DNA from: Nocardia tenerifensis NBRC 101015
GTDB lineage: Bacteria; Actinomycetota; Actinomycetes; Mycobacteriales; Mycobacteriaceae
DNA length: 64,000 bases
Assembly (NCBI RefSeq): GCF_000308715.1
Contig: NZ_BAGH01000010.1
Span: 22,944 to 86,943, forward strand
Direction of reading: 5' to 3'
Shown here piece by piece: positions 37,414 through 45,982 of the stretch. Under the pieces are notes generated by a model. The model was not told the DNA's origin. It did no database searches and was given only the letters and a program-made list of their open reading frames with translations. Numbering within the stretch: the stretch's first letter is position 1; every line of letters starts with the position of its first letter. The position numbers and the translations under genes are program-made.

Positions 37414-39648
37414 TTACGCGCCTCGGGCTGGCGGGATCGATCGGCTCTGCTCGACCGAGTCGGCGACGTCTTTCGCGGGAGATACCCCGGTGGCCGAAGC
37501 AGTCAACGGCGAGTGCGGGGCCGGATCCCGCTCCGCAGTGCCCGCGCCCCCGGGTGCCTGGGCCGTCGCGGTCTGCGGTGCGGGAACACGCGGGAACCGG
37601 GAGGGCGCGGCCGACGAGTTGCCCGCAGCGGGCGATGCGGTCTCCGGCTGGCCGACCGCACCATTGCCGACCGCGTCGGCGTTCGGCACCCCCGGCCCGT
37701 ACGCCCGCGGGAAGCGCGAGGACGCGCGCTCGACGGGAACGGCGGCGCCGAACACCGCGACGGGCGAGGCCTCTCGCCGCGGCGGCACGGACACGGTCTC
37801 GTCCGACCGGGCGCTCCCGGAAACCTGGGCCGCCGCCTCGAACCACTCCGGCCGCGGCGTTTCGATGTGCACCGCGACCTTCCGGTGGTCGGTCGAGGGC
37901 GGCCGGCGATCGTCGCCGAGCAGTGCGGAGAGCCGTTCGGCCAGGGGCGGAGCGTATTTGCGCGCCGGCGACAACAGCGCCGTCGCGGCGATCGGATGGT
38001 TGACCACGCTGCGGATGATCGGCTCCGCGCCCGCCGCCGTCTGCGTGACCAGCTTCTCGAAGATTCGCAGCCGGCGCAGATCCTCGTTGACGGAGATGAG
38101 GGTGTCGGCCAGGGCCTCGATCGTGACGTGGTTGGCCAGCGCCTCCAGCAGCACCGGGAACTGCGGGTGGTCGAGCCACTGCATGGCGTGGAAGAGCAGC
38201 GTGCCGCTTTCGGGATGGCTCTTGAGAATCGCCCCGGTGAGCTGGCTGCCCGAGGTCATGTTCAGCATGGTGTCGGCCAGGTTCTGCACCGGCCAATACC
38301 GCTCCGGCACACCGGGTGTGCCCGCACGGGTCTCCCAATCGACCAGGGCGCGCGCCAGCAGCGTCGCGGTCTCGTTGAAGCGGGCGGAGGTCATCCGCCC
38401 GAGGATCGAGCCGAAGTCGGGCACCGCCTCCACCAGGTGACCCGCCGCCAAACCCTCGGCGCAGAGGATCTCCTCCTCGGTCAGCGCCGTGATCAGCCGC
38501 GATGGGGTCGCGGCGGCCAAGAAGCCGCGGAGGTCGGTGAAGCCTGCGCTGGGGCCGTGCGTGTTCGGGAGCCTGCTGGTGTGGCTGAGCAGCAGCAGGA
38601 TCGTCGCGCGCAGCTCGGTCGAGAGCGCGTTGTCGAAACCGCGCAGCAGGGCTTTGCCCTCGATCGTCCGCGCGGCCCGCAGGAGCTGAACGACGCAGAG
38701 GACCATCTGCTCGCGATGGGACTTGGCCATCGATGAGAGCAGCATATTGACCAGTTGCGGTCCGTCCGCGTCGATCTCGATGAGTCCGCTGAGAATGCTC
38801 TCCCGCGTGCCGCGCGAGTCGTAGATCTTCGCCACGACCTCCCGGCTCGCCTGCCCGCTGTCGCCACGCCGGATCACCGCGGCTATTCGCCGCCCGAACA
38901 GGAGCTCCGGATCGGTGTCCAGGATGCTGTGCTCCGGTTCCGGGGGGTCGGGCTTCTCGCGCCAGGGGACCGCGGCGATCCGCTCGGCCACCTCCTCGTC
39001 GAGGTTTCGGATCGCCTCGTACAGTTCCGCGCCGAGCTGGTCGCCCTCGCGTTCGCAGACCGCGTCCAGCAGGGCGGCGACCGCACCCGGCAGCCGGCGA
39101 CCCACCTCGACCAGGGCCGCGGGGAGCAGCGAGTCACCCGGACCGCTAACCTCGTGCAGTTGCTCGGCGGCGTCGGCCTCCTTTCCGTCACACAGCAGCG
39201 TCAGCAGCCAAGCCGTCTTGTCCGTCAGGCTGCCCTGTCCGATAGCCGAGGTGGATTGTCCGGTCGAATCGGGGGCCGGGGGAACTAGTGGATCGCGCTG
39301 CGGGAGTTTGCCTCCCGGGATGTCCGCCTGCGCTCGTTCGCGCAGCGGGAGAAATATTTCGAGGAGATCCTCGACGCGGCGACCGAGTTTGTCCGCCGCG
39401 GTGGCGATGATCGCGTCGAAGAATTCTCGCGAGGGTCCGCCGGGGGTCTCGCCCATCTGGCGGGCGCGCTGTTTGTCCGTCAGATCCAATCCGTCGGTCA
39501 GCTCGACAACCCGCTTGTGGGTCAGGCCCGCGTCGGTCAGCAGCTTGTTGAGCTCGGCATTGAGTTCTCGCGTTGTCGCGGGTAGATCGGCGGGGAATTG
39601 CTCCGGATCGGTCCGCAGGGGCCGACCGACGCGCTGGTGCTCCCCCAT
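37414..39648 (-). CDS. Large helical protein of unknown function
   Basis: A 744-residue protein I do not recognise. An N-terminal segment (TRELNAELNKLLTDAGLTHK, about residues 25-44) could be a helix-turn-helix-like domain. A long, almost all-helical part (about 120-600) has repeat-like Leu/Ala spacing reminiscent of HEAT/ARM solenoids, and the C-terminal 150 residues are disordered and Pro/Ala-rich. No membrane segment or signal is seen. ATG 39648 follows GGAGG; the frame opens at 39882. It is convergent with receptor kinase 2 and might be a kinase substrate or scaffold; that is speculation. Confidence 0.75.
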   Translation of the reverse strand: MGEHQRVGRPLRTDPEQFPADLPATTRELNAELNKLLTDAGLTHKRVVELTDGLDLTDKQRARQMGETPGGPSREFFDAIIATAADKLGRRVEDLLEIFLPLRERAQADIPGGKLPQRDPLVPPAPDSTGQSTSAIGQGSLTDKTAWLLTLLCDGKEADAAEQLHEVSGPGDSLLPAALVEVGRRLPGAVAALLDAVCEREGDQLGAELYEAIRNLDEEVAERIAAVPWREKPDPPEPEHSILDTDPELLFGRRIAAVIRRGDSGQASREVVAKIYDSRGTRESILSGLIEIDADGPQLVNMLLSSMAKSHREQMVLCVVQLLRAARTIEGKALLRGFDNALSTELRATILLLLSHTSRLPNTHGPSAGFTDLRGFLAAATPSRLITALTEEEILCAEGLAAGHLVEAVPDFGSILGRMTSARFNETATLLARALVDWETRAGTPGVPERYWPVQNLADTMLNMTSGSQLTGAILKSHPESGTLLFHAMQWLDHPQFPVLLEALANHVTIEALADTLISVNEDLRRLRIFEKLVTQTAAGAEPIIRSVVNHPIAATALLSPARKYAPPLAERLSALLGDDRRPPSTDHRKVAVHIETPRPEWFEAAAQVSGSARSDETVSVPPRREASPVAVFGAAVPVERASSRFPRAYGPGVPNADAVGNGAVGQPETASPAAGNSSAAPSRFPRVPAPQTATAQAPGGAGTAERDPAPHSPLTASATGVSPAKDVADSVEQSRSIPPARGA

Positions 39649-39916
39649 GCAGTCCTCCAGGCCGTGGAGTTGTCCCTCATCAGTCTCGTGCCGGGCAATT
39701 GTAGAGCCGGGCCGGGGACAATGTTCTCCCACTGGACGTCTCGAATATGCCTGAAACGGGGGAACTTCGGGGAGTAGACAGGAAATTTGTCCCCGCTCTT
39801 GAATAGCGGTACGGCTGCCGGCGCGGCAGTCGCCGGGGGTGGGACCCGCATCGGAACTTGGAAGGCGACGGTGCGGGCCCACCTCGGTCAGGCCGACTCA
39901 GAGAGGGCCCACCACT

Positions 39917-40156
39917 ATGGTCTCCCATGACACCCGTGATCCGGAAGCCGGTAAGGCCGAATTGTCACCCAGCCCGGGCGACGGACAGACGCCTCGGCCG
40001 ACGCAGAGTGATCGGCCTCGGGGTGCCGACCGGCGGCACGGCGATCGAAAAGCCTTTCTGCTCAGCGTGGCCGGGTCGGCGCTCGGGCGACTGCTCGCGG
40101 ATGCCGTTCGCGCGGTCGCGAAGCGGATCTCGGAGGCGGTTGATCTGATCCCGTAA
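39917..40156 (+). CDS. Small hypothetical protein
   Basis: 79 residues: a hydrophilic, Arg/Pro-rich first half and an amphipathic helix at the end (FLLSVAGSALGRLLADAVRA). The ATG at 39917 follows AGAGAGGG. The word GGGCCCACC occurs just before the start (39905) and 30 bp further up (39875), which could be regulatory. No family is recognised, and its reality rests on codon bias and ribosome-site spacing only. Confidence 0.4.
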   Translation: MVSHDTRDPEAGKAELSPSPGDGQTPRPTQSDRPRGADRRHGDRKAFLLSVAGSALGRLLADAVRAVAKRISEAVDLIP

Positions 40157-40279
40157 CTATCGCCGATTCGATACCGGACGGCCCTGATCGGCTTCGTGCT
40201 GATCGGGGCCTTCCTGTGTTCAGCGCCTTTCCGGTTCGCGCAGGACGGCGCGTACACGCGACACGGCTAGGATCACCGG

Positions 40280-41263
40280 ATGTCCGTACCGAAAGCCGAG
40301 TTGCATCTGCACATCGAGGGAACGCTGGAACCCGAGCTCGCCTTCGCGCTGGCCGAGCGCAACGGCGCTGAGTTGCCGTTCGCGTCGGTACAAGAGCTGC
40401 ACGATGCCTACCGGTTCGAGGATCTGCAATCGTTCCTTGACCTGTACTACCGGCTCACCGACGTGCTGCGGACCGAGCGCGACTTCACCGAGCTGGCCGA
40501 GGCGTATCTCGTGCGCGCCAGCGCGGCCGGGGTGCGGCACGCCGAGATCTTCTTCGATCCGCAGGCGCACACGTCTCGCGGCGTGCCGTTCGCGACCGTC
40601 ATCGACGGTCTGTGGGCGGCGCTGCGCGACAGCGAGCGACGGTATGGCATCTCGACCAAGCTCATTCTGTGCTTCTTGCGGGACCTCTCCGCCGAGTCCG
40701 CCCTAGAGACGCTGAGTGCCGCCGAGCCTTACCTGGATCGCATCGTCGCGGTCGGCCTCGACTCGGCCGAGGTCGGGCATCCGCCCGCCAAGTTCGCCGC
40801 CGTGTACCGACGGGCCCGCGAGCTGGGGCTGCGGGCCGTGGCGCACGCCGGGGAGGAGGGGCCGGCGTCGTACGTGGCCGAGGCGCTGGACGTGCTCGGC
40901 GTCGAGCGCATCGACCACGGGATCCGGGTGCTGGAGGATCCGGCCCTGGTCGAGCGGCTGGTGCGGGAGCGGATTCCGTTGACCGTGTGCCCGTTCTCCA
41001 ATGTGCGGCTGCGGGTGATCGACAAACTGACCGACCATCCGCTGCGGCTAATGCTCGAACTCGGCTTGGTCGCCACGGTGAACTCCGATGATCCCGCCTA
41101 TTTCGGTGGGTATGTGCAGGAGAATCTCGACGGGGTCCGGGATGCGTTGGGGCTGAGCGACGAGCACTTGCGTACGTTGGCACGTAATTCGTTCGAGGCC
41201 TCGTTCATCGATGAGCGCACTCGTGCGCGCTACCTCGGTGAGGTCGAGGCTTACCGGTTCTGA
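40280..41263 (+). CDS. Adenosine deaminase family protein, probably adenine deaminase
   Basis: A 327-residue zinc hydrolase of purine salvage. Metal and catalytic residues are in ELHLHIEG (HxH, residues 7-14), VAHAGEEG (His, then the catalytic Glu), RIDHGIRV and VNSDDPAYFG (Asp pair). The block EIFFDPQAHTSRGV and the opening KAELHLHIEGTLEPEL resemble the adenine-deaminase (ADE) branch more than classical adenosine deaminases. The base specificity is therefore a guess from motifs. It stands alone as a transcription unit. Confidence 0.88.
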   Translation: MSVPKAELHLHIEGTLEPELAFALAERNGAELPFASVQELHDAYRFEDLQSFLDLYYRLTDVLRTERDFTELAEAYLVRASAAGVRHAEIFFDPQAHTSRGVPFATVIDGLWAALRDSERRYGISTKLILCFLRDLSAESALETLSAAEPYLDRIVAVGLDSAEVGHPPAKFAAVYRRARELGLRAVAHAGEEGPASYVAEALDVLGVERIDHGIRVLEDPALVERLVRERIPLTVCPFSNVRLRVIDKLTDHPLRLMLELGLVATVNSDDPAYFGGYVQENLDGVRDALGLSDEHLRTLARNSFEASFIDERTRARYLGEVEAYRF

Positions 41264-41426
41264 ACCGGCGCTCGTAAGCGAAAGCCTCGCAAGGGCATTC
41301 GCGCGTATTTCGGCCCCCCGGCGATTGCGTTCCGTCGAAATTCGCGGTGACTACGTGTAGCGGCGTACGCGCCGATCCGCTGCGCGACGGATGTGCCGGA
41401 CATACCGTTTCGCCGACAGTGTGTCT

Positions 41427-41852
41427 ATGACCACAACGGCAGGCAGACGGCGGCTCTTCACTCTCGCGACGTGCGCGGCTCTCGTGCTCGCCGCCATCGG
41501 TGACGCCGGTCCGGAGATCATCGAATCCCGCAGTCTCCTTGCGGGTTACGACGGCCCCGGGCCGTTGATCTACCTCGCCTTCGCCGCCGTGGTCGCGGTG
41601 ATCCGGTGGCGCTACATCCCCTTGGCGGCGGTGGTGATGTCGCTCTTCTTCCTGGCCGGCGGATTCGCCGACGCCGATTTCTCCGGTCGCCTCGTCACGC
41701 CGTCGCAGACGGTCGAGTTCCTCGCCGCGTGGCTCCAGACGCTGAGCTTCGTCGCGGCGACCTTCTTCGGAATCGCCGCCGTGTGGTGGCGAACGCCCGC
41801 CTCCGTGAGTGCGCGGAACGCTACGAAAGGCATTGACAATGAACAGAATTAG
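41427..41852 (+). CDS. Membrane protein of unknown function
   Basis: A 141-residue protein with four predicted membrane helices (FTLATCAALVLAAIGD, PLIYLAFAAVVAVIRW, IPLAAVVMSLFFLAGGF, TLSFVAATFFGIAAVWW). Acidic GDAGPEIIE sits on one outer loop. ATG 41427 is chosen; the frame opens at 41391. It overlaps the next membrane gene by 14 bp, so the two form an operon. No family is recognised. Confidence 0.65.
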   Translation: MTTTAGRRRLFTLATCAALVLAAIGDAGPEIIESRSLLAGYDGPGPLIYLAFAAVVAVIRWRYIPLAAVVMSLFFLAGGFADADFSGRLVTPSQTVEFLAAWLQTLSFVAATFFGIAAVWWRTPASVSARNATKGIDNEQN

Positions 41853-42234
41853 CCTGACGACATTGCCCGGTAATACGAAACTGTCCCTTTACGGATTGGG
41901 TGTCGGAATACTCGGACTGGTGATCCAATGGATCGCCGACCCGGACAAGTTTCCCGGTTTCCCGCCCGGCATCCTCGTGATCGCGGTCTTCGGGCTCCTG
42001 GTGGTTCTCGGTGCCCGCTGGTTCTGGACCCCGCTCCTCGCCACCCTCGTCGCCGTCTTCATCATGATCGGCGGCCTACTCGGCGGCGACCTCCTCGACA
42101 ACCTCCGCTCGGGCGACCTCGGAACCATCGCGGGCAATATCGTCCTGTACATAGGACTGGTCATCGCGGCCATCGCCGGTGTCCTCGCGACGGTCGACGC
42201 TCGTCGCGCGACCTCTCGAACGGACCGCTGCTAA
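41839..42234 (+). CDS. Membrane protein of unknown function, partner
   Basis: A 131-residue protein with four hydrophobic segments (LYGLGVGILGLVIQWIAD, GILVIAVFGLLVVLGA, FWTPLLATLVAVFIMIGG, NIVLYIGLVIAAIAGVLA). It starts inside the 3' end of the previous gene and probably works with it. It ends four bases into the convergent GlxA-type regulator. No signature residues were found. Confidence 0.7.
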   Translation: MNRISLTTLPGNTKLSLYGLGVGILGLVIQWIADPDKFPGFPPGILVIAVFGLLVVLGARWFWTPLLATLVAVFIMIGGLLGGDLLDNLRSGDLGTIAGNIVLYIGLVIAAIAGVLATVDARRATSRTDRC

Positions 42235-43196
42235 CCTCGGGCACCCTCGCGCGTCGCACCGCTGAACGCGCGGCGGTAGGCGTCGGGGGTGGTGTCGAGC
42301 CGCTGACGGAAGTGCCGCCGCAGCGCGACCGCGGTGCCGAACCCGACCTCCCGGGCGACGGTGTCGATGCCGAGATCGGTCTGCTCCAGCAGCTGCTGGG
42401 CCTTCCGTACCCGCTGATCCTGCAGCCATTTCAAGGGATTCGTGCCGACCCGGGAGCGGAAGTGGCGATTCAGGGTGCGCACGCCCAGATTGGCCTGCCG
42501 CGCGAGTTGCTCGACGGTGATCGGCTCGTCCAGGTGCCGCAGCGCCCAGTCCATGGCCGGCGCCAGCTCGTCGTAGGACTGTTTGGGCACCGCCGGCTCG
42601 ATGTACTGCGCCTGGCCGCCCGCCCGGTGCGGCGCGGTGACCAGCCTGCGGGCCACCTCGTTGGCGACCGTCGCGCCCCAGTCCCGCCGGACCACGTGCA
42701 GGCAGAGATCGATCCCCGCCGCCTTGCCCGCCGAGGTGAGCACCCGGTCCTCGTCGACGTAGAGCACATTCGCGTCGACCGTGACCCGCGGATACCGCCG
42801 CGCCAGGGTCGCGGTGTGCAGCCAGTGCGTTGTCGCCCGCCGCCCGTCGAGCAGGCCCGCCTCCGCCAGGACGAAGGCGCCGGTGCAGATCGACAGCACC
42901 CGCGCGCCGCGGTCGTAGGCGGCGCGCACCGCGTCGACCAGATCGCGCGGCGGACGCATGTCCGCGTCGTGGCAGGCCGGGACGACGACGGTGTCGGCGG
43001 TGACCAGCTCGTCGTAGCCGAACTCCGTTGCCGCGCGGAACCATTGGTCGACCCGGACGTTCGGCGGACCGCACACGCGGAACTCGTACCAGCCCGCCTC
43101 GGTGATGTCCGAGCGGTCGGCGCCGAAGATCGTGCACGGCGCGCCCAGCTCGAACAGCGGCACGGTGTCGGACAGGGCCAGCGCCACTACGCTCAT
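42231..43196 (-). CDS. GlxA-type AraC family transcriptional regulator
   Basis: A 321-residue two-domain regulator. The first half is a DJ-1/PfpI-like domain (VPLFELGAPCTIFG, ARVLSICTGAFVLAEAGLLDG with the nucleophile-elbow Cys, TTHW). The second is an AraC HTH pair (TVEQLARQANLGVRTLNRHF, DLGIDTVAREVGFGTAVALR). The ATG at 43196 is chosen; an in-frame ATG at 43217 is possible. It is divergent from the MFS gene (70 bp gap), which is its probable target. GlxA-type members respond to small metabolites, unknown here. Confidence 0.9.
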   Translation of the reverse strand: MSVVALALSDTVPLFELGAPCTIFGADRSDITEAGWYEFRVCGPPNVRVDQWFRAATEFGYDELVTADTVVVPACHDADMRPPRDLVDAVRAAYDRGARVLSICTGAFVLAEAGLLDGRRATTHWLHTATLARRYPRVTVDANVLYVDEDRVLTSAGKAAGIDLCLHVVRRDWGATVANEVARRLVTAPHRAGGQAQYIEPAVPKQSYDELAPAMDWALRHLDEPITVEQLARQANLGVRTLNRHFRSRVGTNPLKWLQDQRVRKAQQLLEQTDLGIDTVAREVGFGTAVALRRHFRQRLDTTPDAYRRAFSGATREGARG

Positions 43197-43266
43197 GACC
43201 GAAAGTATACTAACCATGTCGGATCGGACACTCGTCTCCGGGTCGCGCGGCGCCGATGGTGGATGA

Positions 43267-44559
43267 ATGACTCTCACCGACCTCCGTTCCGCGGCCGCGG
43301 TGCCGACCACCGCATGGTTGCGCCCCGGGCTGGCCCTGGCCGCGCTCGGCTGGGGCGCAAACCAATTCGCGCCGCTGATCGTGCTGTATCAGCAACGCTT
43401 CGGCCTGTCGCAGGCCGTGGTCAACGCGATCTTCGGGCTGTACGCGCTCGGTTTGATTCCGGCGCTGCTCATCGGCGGCAGGGTGTCCGACCGCATCGGT
43501 CGCCGCCCCGTCGTGCTGGCCGCGCTCGGACTGTCCGCCCTCGCCACCGTGCTGTTGATGATCGGCAGCATCGAGACCGTGTGGCTGGCGCCCGGCCGCA
43601 CGCTGTCCGGTGTGGCGAGCGGACTCGCGTTCGGCACCGGAGCGGCCTGGTTGAAGGAACTGTCGGCCGAATCCGGTGGGGCGTCGGCCGGTCCCCGCCG
43701 CGCGACCGTCACGATGACGATCGGTTTCGGCGCCGGACCGCTCGTCGCCGGCGTCTGCGCCCAGTGGCTGCCGAACCCCGCCGTCACCGCCTATGTGCCC
43801 CACCTGTTTCTGCTGTGCGTCGCGACGGTCGCCCTGCTCCGAGCGCCCGACCCGGCGCGCGTCGCCACCGGCCCCCTCGACCGTGCCGACCAGGACACCG
43901 CCGTACTCGGCCAACACCTGCGCACCGTCCTCTTGCCTTTCGCCCCATGGGTTTTCGGCACCGCCGCACTCGCCCTCGCCTACCTGCCCGCGCTCGTCGC
44001 GCGCACCCACGCCGAGTACGGCGTGCTGTTCGGCGCCGTCGCCACCGCCCTCACCGCCCTCACCGGCGTGCTGGCTCAACCCCTCGCACAACGGATCAAC
44101 AGACCCGGCCGTACCCGCCCGCTCACCGTCGCCATGCTCCCCGTCCTCAGCGGAATCGCCTGTGCCGCATGGGCAGCCGTCGCCGCGACCCCACTCCTCG
44201 TACTGCTCGCCTGCGCCCTGCTCGGCGTCGCCTACGGTGTCACCCAATTCACCGGACTAGTTGAGGTCCAACGCGTAGCACCCGCCCACCGTCTCGGCAC
44301 CGCCACCGCCGCCTACCAGGTCCTCAGCTACCTGGGCTTCGCCCTCCCCTACCTACTGTCCCTAGCCCAAACCCAACTCCACGCCACCCCCACCACCCTG
44401 CTCCTAGCCGTCCTCGGTCTCGCCGCAGCCCTGACAGCATGGTTGACCCTCACCTACCGCCGCGCCGCCGCCACAGCGGCCCGAAACGCCCGCAACGCCG
44501 ACCCCCGCCGCCCCTCCCTCGCCCCCGAAGACGACTCGGGCGCGGTCTGCACTTCGTGA
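43267..44559 (+). CDS. Major facilitator superfamily transporter
   Basis: A 430-residue inner-membrane protein with about 12 helices. The MFS loop motif between helices 2 and 3 reads GGRVSDRIGRRPVVLAALGL (about residues 72-91). A second GxxxDRxxR-like loop is weaker (LAQPLAQRINRPGRTRPL). It starts seven bases after a GATGGTGGA stretch and is divergent from a GlxA-type regulator, suggesting inducible export or uptake. The substrate is unknown. The last codons overlap a small minus-strand frame. Confidence 0.9.
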   Translation: MTLTDLRSAAAVPTTAWLRPGLALAALGWGANQFAPLIVLYQQRFGLSQAVVNAIFGLYALGLIPALLIGGRVSDRIGRRPVVLAALGLSALATVLLMIGSIETVWLAPGRTLSGVASGLAFGTGAAWLKELSAESGGASAGPRRATVTMTIGFGAGPLVAGVCAQWLPNPAVTAYVPHLFLLCVATVALLRAPDPARVATGPLDRADQDTAVLGQHLRTVLLPFAPWVFGTAALALAYLPALVARTHAEYGVLFGAVATALTALTGVLAQPLAQRINRPGRTRPLTVAMLPVLSGIACAAWAAVAATPLLVLLACALLGVAYGVTQFTGLVEVQRVAPAHRLGTATAAYQVLSYLGFALPYLLSLAQTQLHATPTTLLLAVLGLAAALTAWLTLTYRRAAATAARNARNADPRRPSLAPEDDSGAVCTS

Positions 44560-44654
44560 CACGATCGCGAACGCGGCCGCGTCGGCCAAGGCTTCCCCGG
44601 CACCCCGAGCACGTCACGCTCGTAAACGACATACCAATGCTCCCGCTCGGACAT
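44454..44654 (-). CDS. Possible small protein overlapping the MFS 3' end
   Basis: A 66-codon frame starting at an ATG with an excellent GAGGAGGCAGG ribosome site. The first 25 residues look protein-like (MSEREHWYVVYERDVLGVPG). The rest is Arg/Ser-rich and lies opposite the end of the MFS gene, so the real protein could be shorter or frameshifted. The remaining gap to 44857 holds an inverted GCAGGT...ACCTGC pair and no other supported gene. Confidence 0.35.
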   Translation of the reverse strand: MSEREHWYVVYERDVLGVPGKPWPTRPRSRSCHEVQTAPESSSGAREGRRGSALRAFRAAVAAARR

Positions 44655-44857
44655 CCTGCCTCCTCGGTCTCGAGTCACCGATCGATCTGCTTTCGTACTC
44701 TTCGATGACTTCGACGTTGAACGTGATCAACCCGAGAAGCAACCACCACCGGCACTTTTGCGCGCACAGCGTGCTGTATGAGGCATTCGAAGCCATGCCT
44801 TGGATGTGCCGGGCAGGTGCCACATTTGTGCACCACATACCTGCGCGGCTGGAATGT

Positions 44858-45982
44858 CTAGACGGCGTGCAAGCGTCGGCCGGTGGGGTGTTGTCGGTTG
44901 GTGTCGCTGGTGACCTCTGTGGTCTGGGCGGTCCGAAGCTCGGTTCCGAAGGTCAGGGCGTGCACATCGCTCAGCGGTAGGTTCAGTTCTGTGGCGATCA
45001 ATCTGGCGTTTACTTTGGCTGATTTCGATCGACTGAGTACCTGCGGGAACACCCGCGACATCTCATAATTCGACATACCGCCCGGCTCCGTATTGCGGAA
45101 GCCCCGCGCGGACAGTTCAATGCACATCTGCCGATATGCCCAGTCGGACAGCCTCCCCGCTTTGTGTGCCGCGAAAGCCAAGGCCATCGCCGACACCTTG
45201 AATTGCCCTCGGGCGGTCAATACGTCCTGTACCAATGGGTTGGGCGGAAGGTACTCGATCATGCTGGCGGCGGGCATCAGGAACTCCGAGGCGAAGGCGT
45301 CTGCCTCGCGTTCCAGCGACGGCGTCTCGCAGGATTCGCCGCCATGTAGCACGAGGTGACCTATCTCGTGAGCGAGGTCGAATCGGATACGCTCGGGCGT
45401 TTTGCGGCGAGCGAGAAACACATAGGGTACGTCGCCGCGCCAAATCGAATACGCGTCAACCGCATCCGCGAACGGAGGCAGGCTGTAAACCCGCACTCCG
45501 CGCGACTCGCAGAGTTGGACGAGGTTGGGTAGGGGCTTCGTACCGAGCCCCCACACCGCTCGCAACAGACGCGCGGCGACTACAGCGGTATCACCGGCGA
45601 ACGACGGGAGATCGATCGATGGCAGCGTGAACCGGGCAGAGATCCACTGGTCGATCTCGACCCCGGAAACGCCCGCTGCGACGGCGGCGTCACGTTCCCG
45701 AGCGCTGGCGCGGCGAGCCGCTCGGAACCGCACCTCGGATGCGTCGAGTACTGGAGCCCCGCCGCGTCCGAAGTACGCGGCGGGGAAATCCAAAGCTTCA
45801 CCGAGTTTGTGGGCGGCCCGCGTCGGCGCTTGCCCTGACTCGTATTTGGTAATCGTCCGGGGAGTAACCGAGAGCTGGTGCGCTAATTCGATTTTGGTCA
45901 TTCCCCGGCGCATGCGAGCTATCTGAATCCGCTCGGGGACGAGGAAGGCCCTACCCGACTTCAGTGACTCGGAAGTCGACAT
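44858..45982 (-). CDS. HTH (Xre)-ImmA/IrrE metallopeptidase protein
   Basis: A 374-residue protein. The Xre-type helix-turn-helix (ARMRRGMTKIELAHQLSVTP, then RTITKYESGQ, residues 22-51) is followed by a zinc-protease domain with the HExxH motif FDLAHEIGHLVLHGG (His205, Glu206, His209). A downstream Glu lies in EREADAFASEFLMPA. Such proteins cleave or sense partner repressors in phage, ICE and stress systems. The ATG at 45982 overlaps the upstream partner gene by 32 bp; the frame opens at 46078. It lies about 0.9 kb from tRNA-Ser(GGA) in AT-richer DNA. Confidence 0.88.
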   Translation of the reverse strand: MSTSESLKSGRAFLVPERIQIARMRRGMTKIELAHQLSVTPRTITKYESGQAPTRAAHKLGEALDFPAAYFGRGGAPVLDASEVRFRAARRASARERDAAVAAGVSGVEIDQWISARFTLPSIDLPSFAGDTAVVAARLLRAVWGLGTKPLPNLVQLCESRGVRVYSLPPFADAVDAYSIWRGDVPYVFLARRKTPERIRFDLAHEIGHLVLHGGESCETPSLEREADAFASEFLMPAASMIEYLPPNPLVQDVLTARGQFKVSAMALAFAAHKAGRLSDWAYRQMCIELSARGFRNTEPGGMSNYEMSRVFPQVLSRSKSAKVNARLIATELNLPLSDVHALTFGTELRTAQTTEVTSDTNRQHPTGRRLHAV

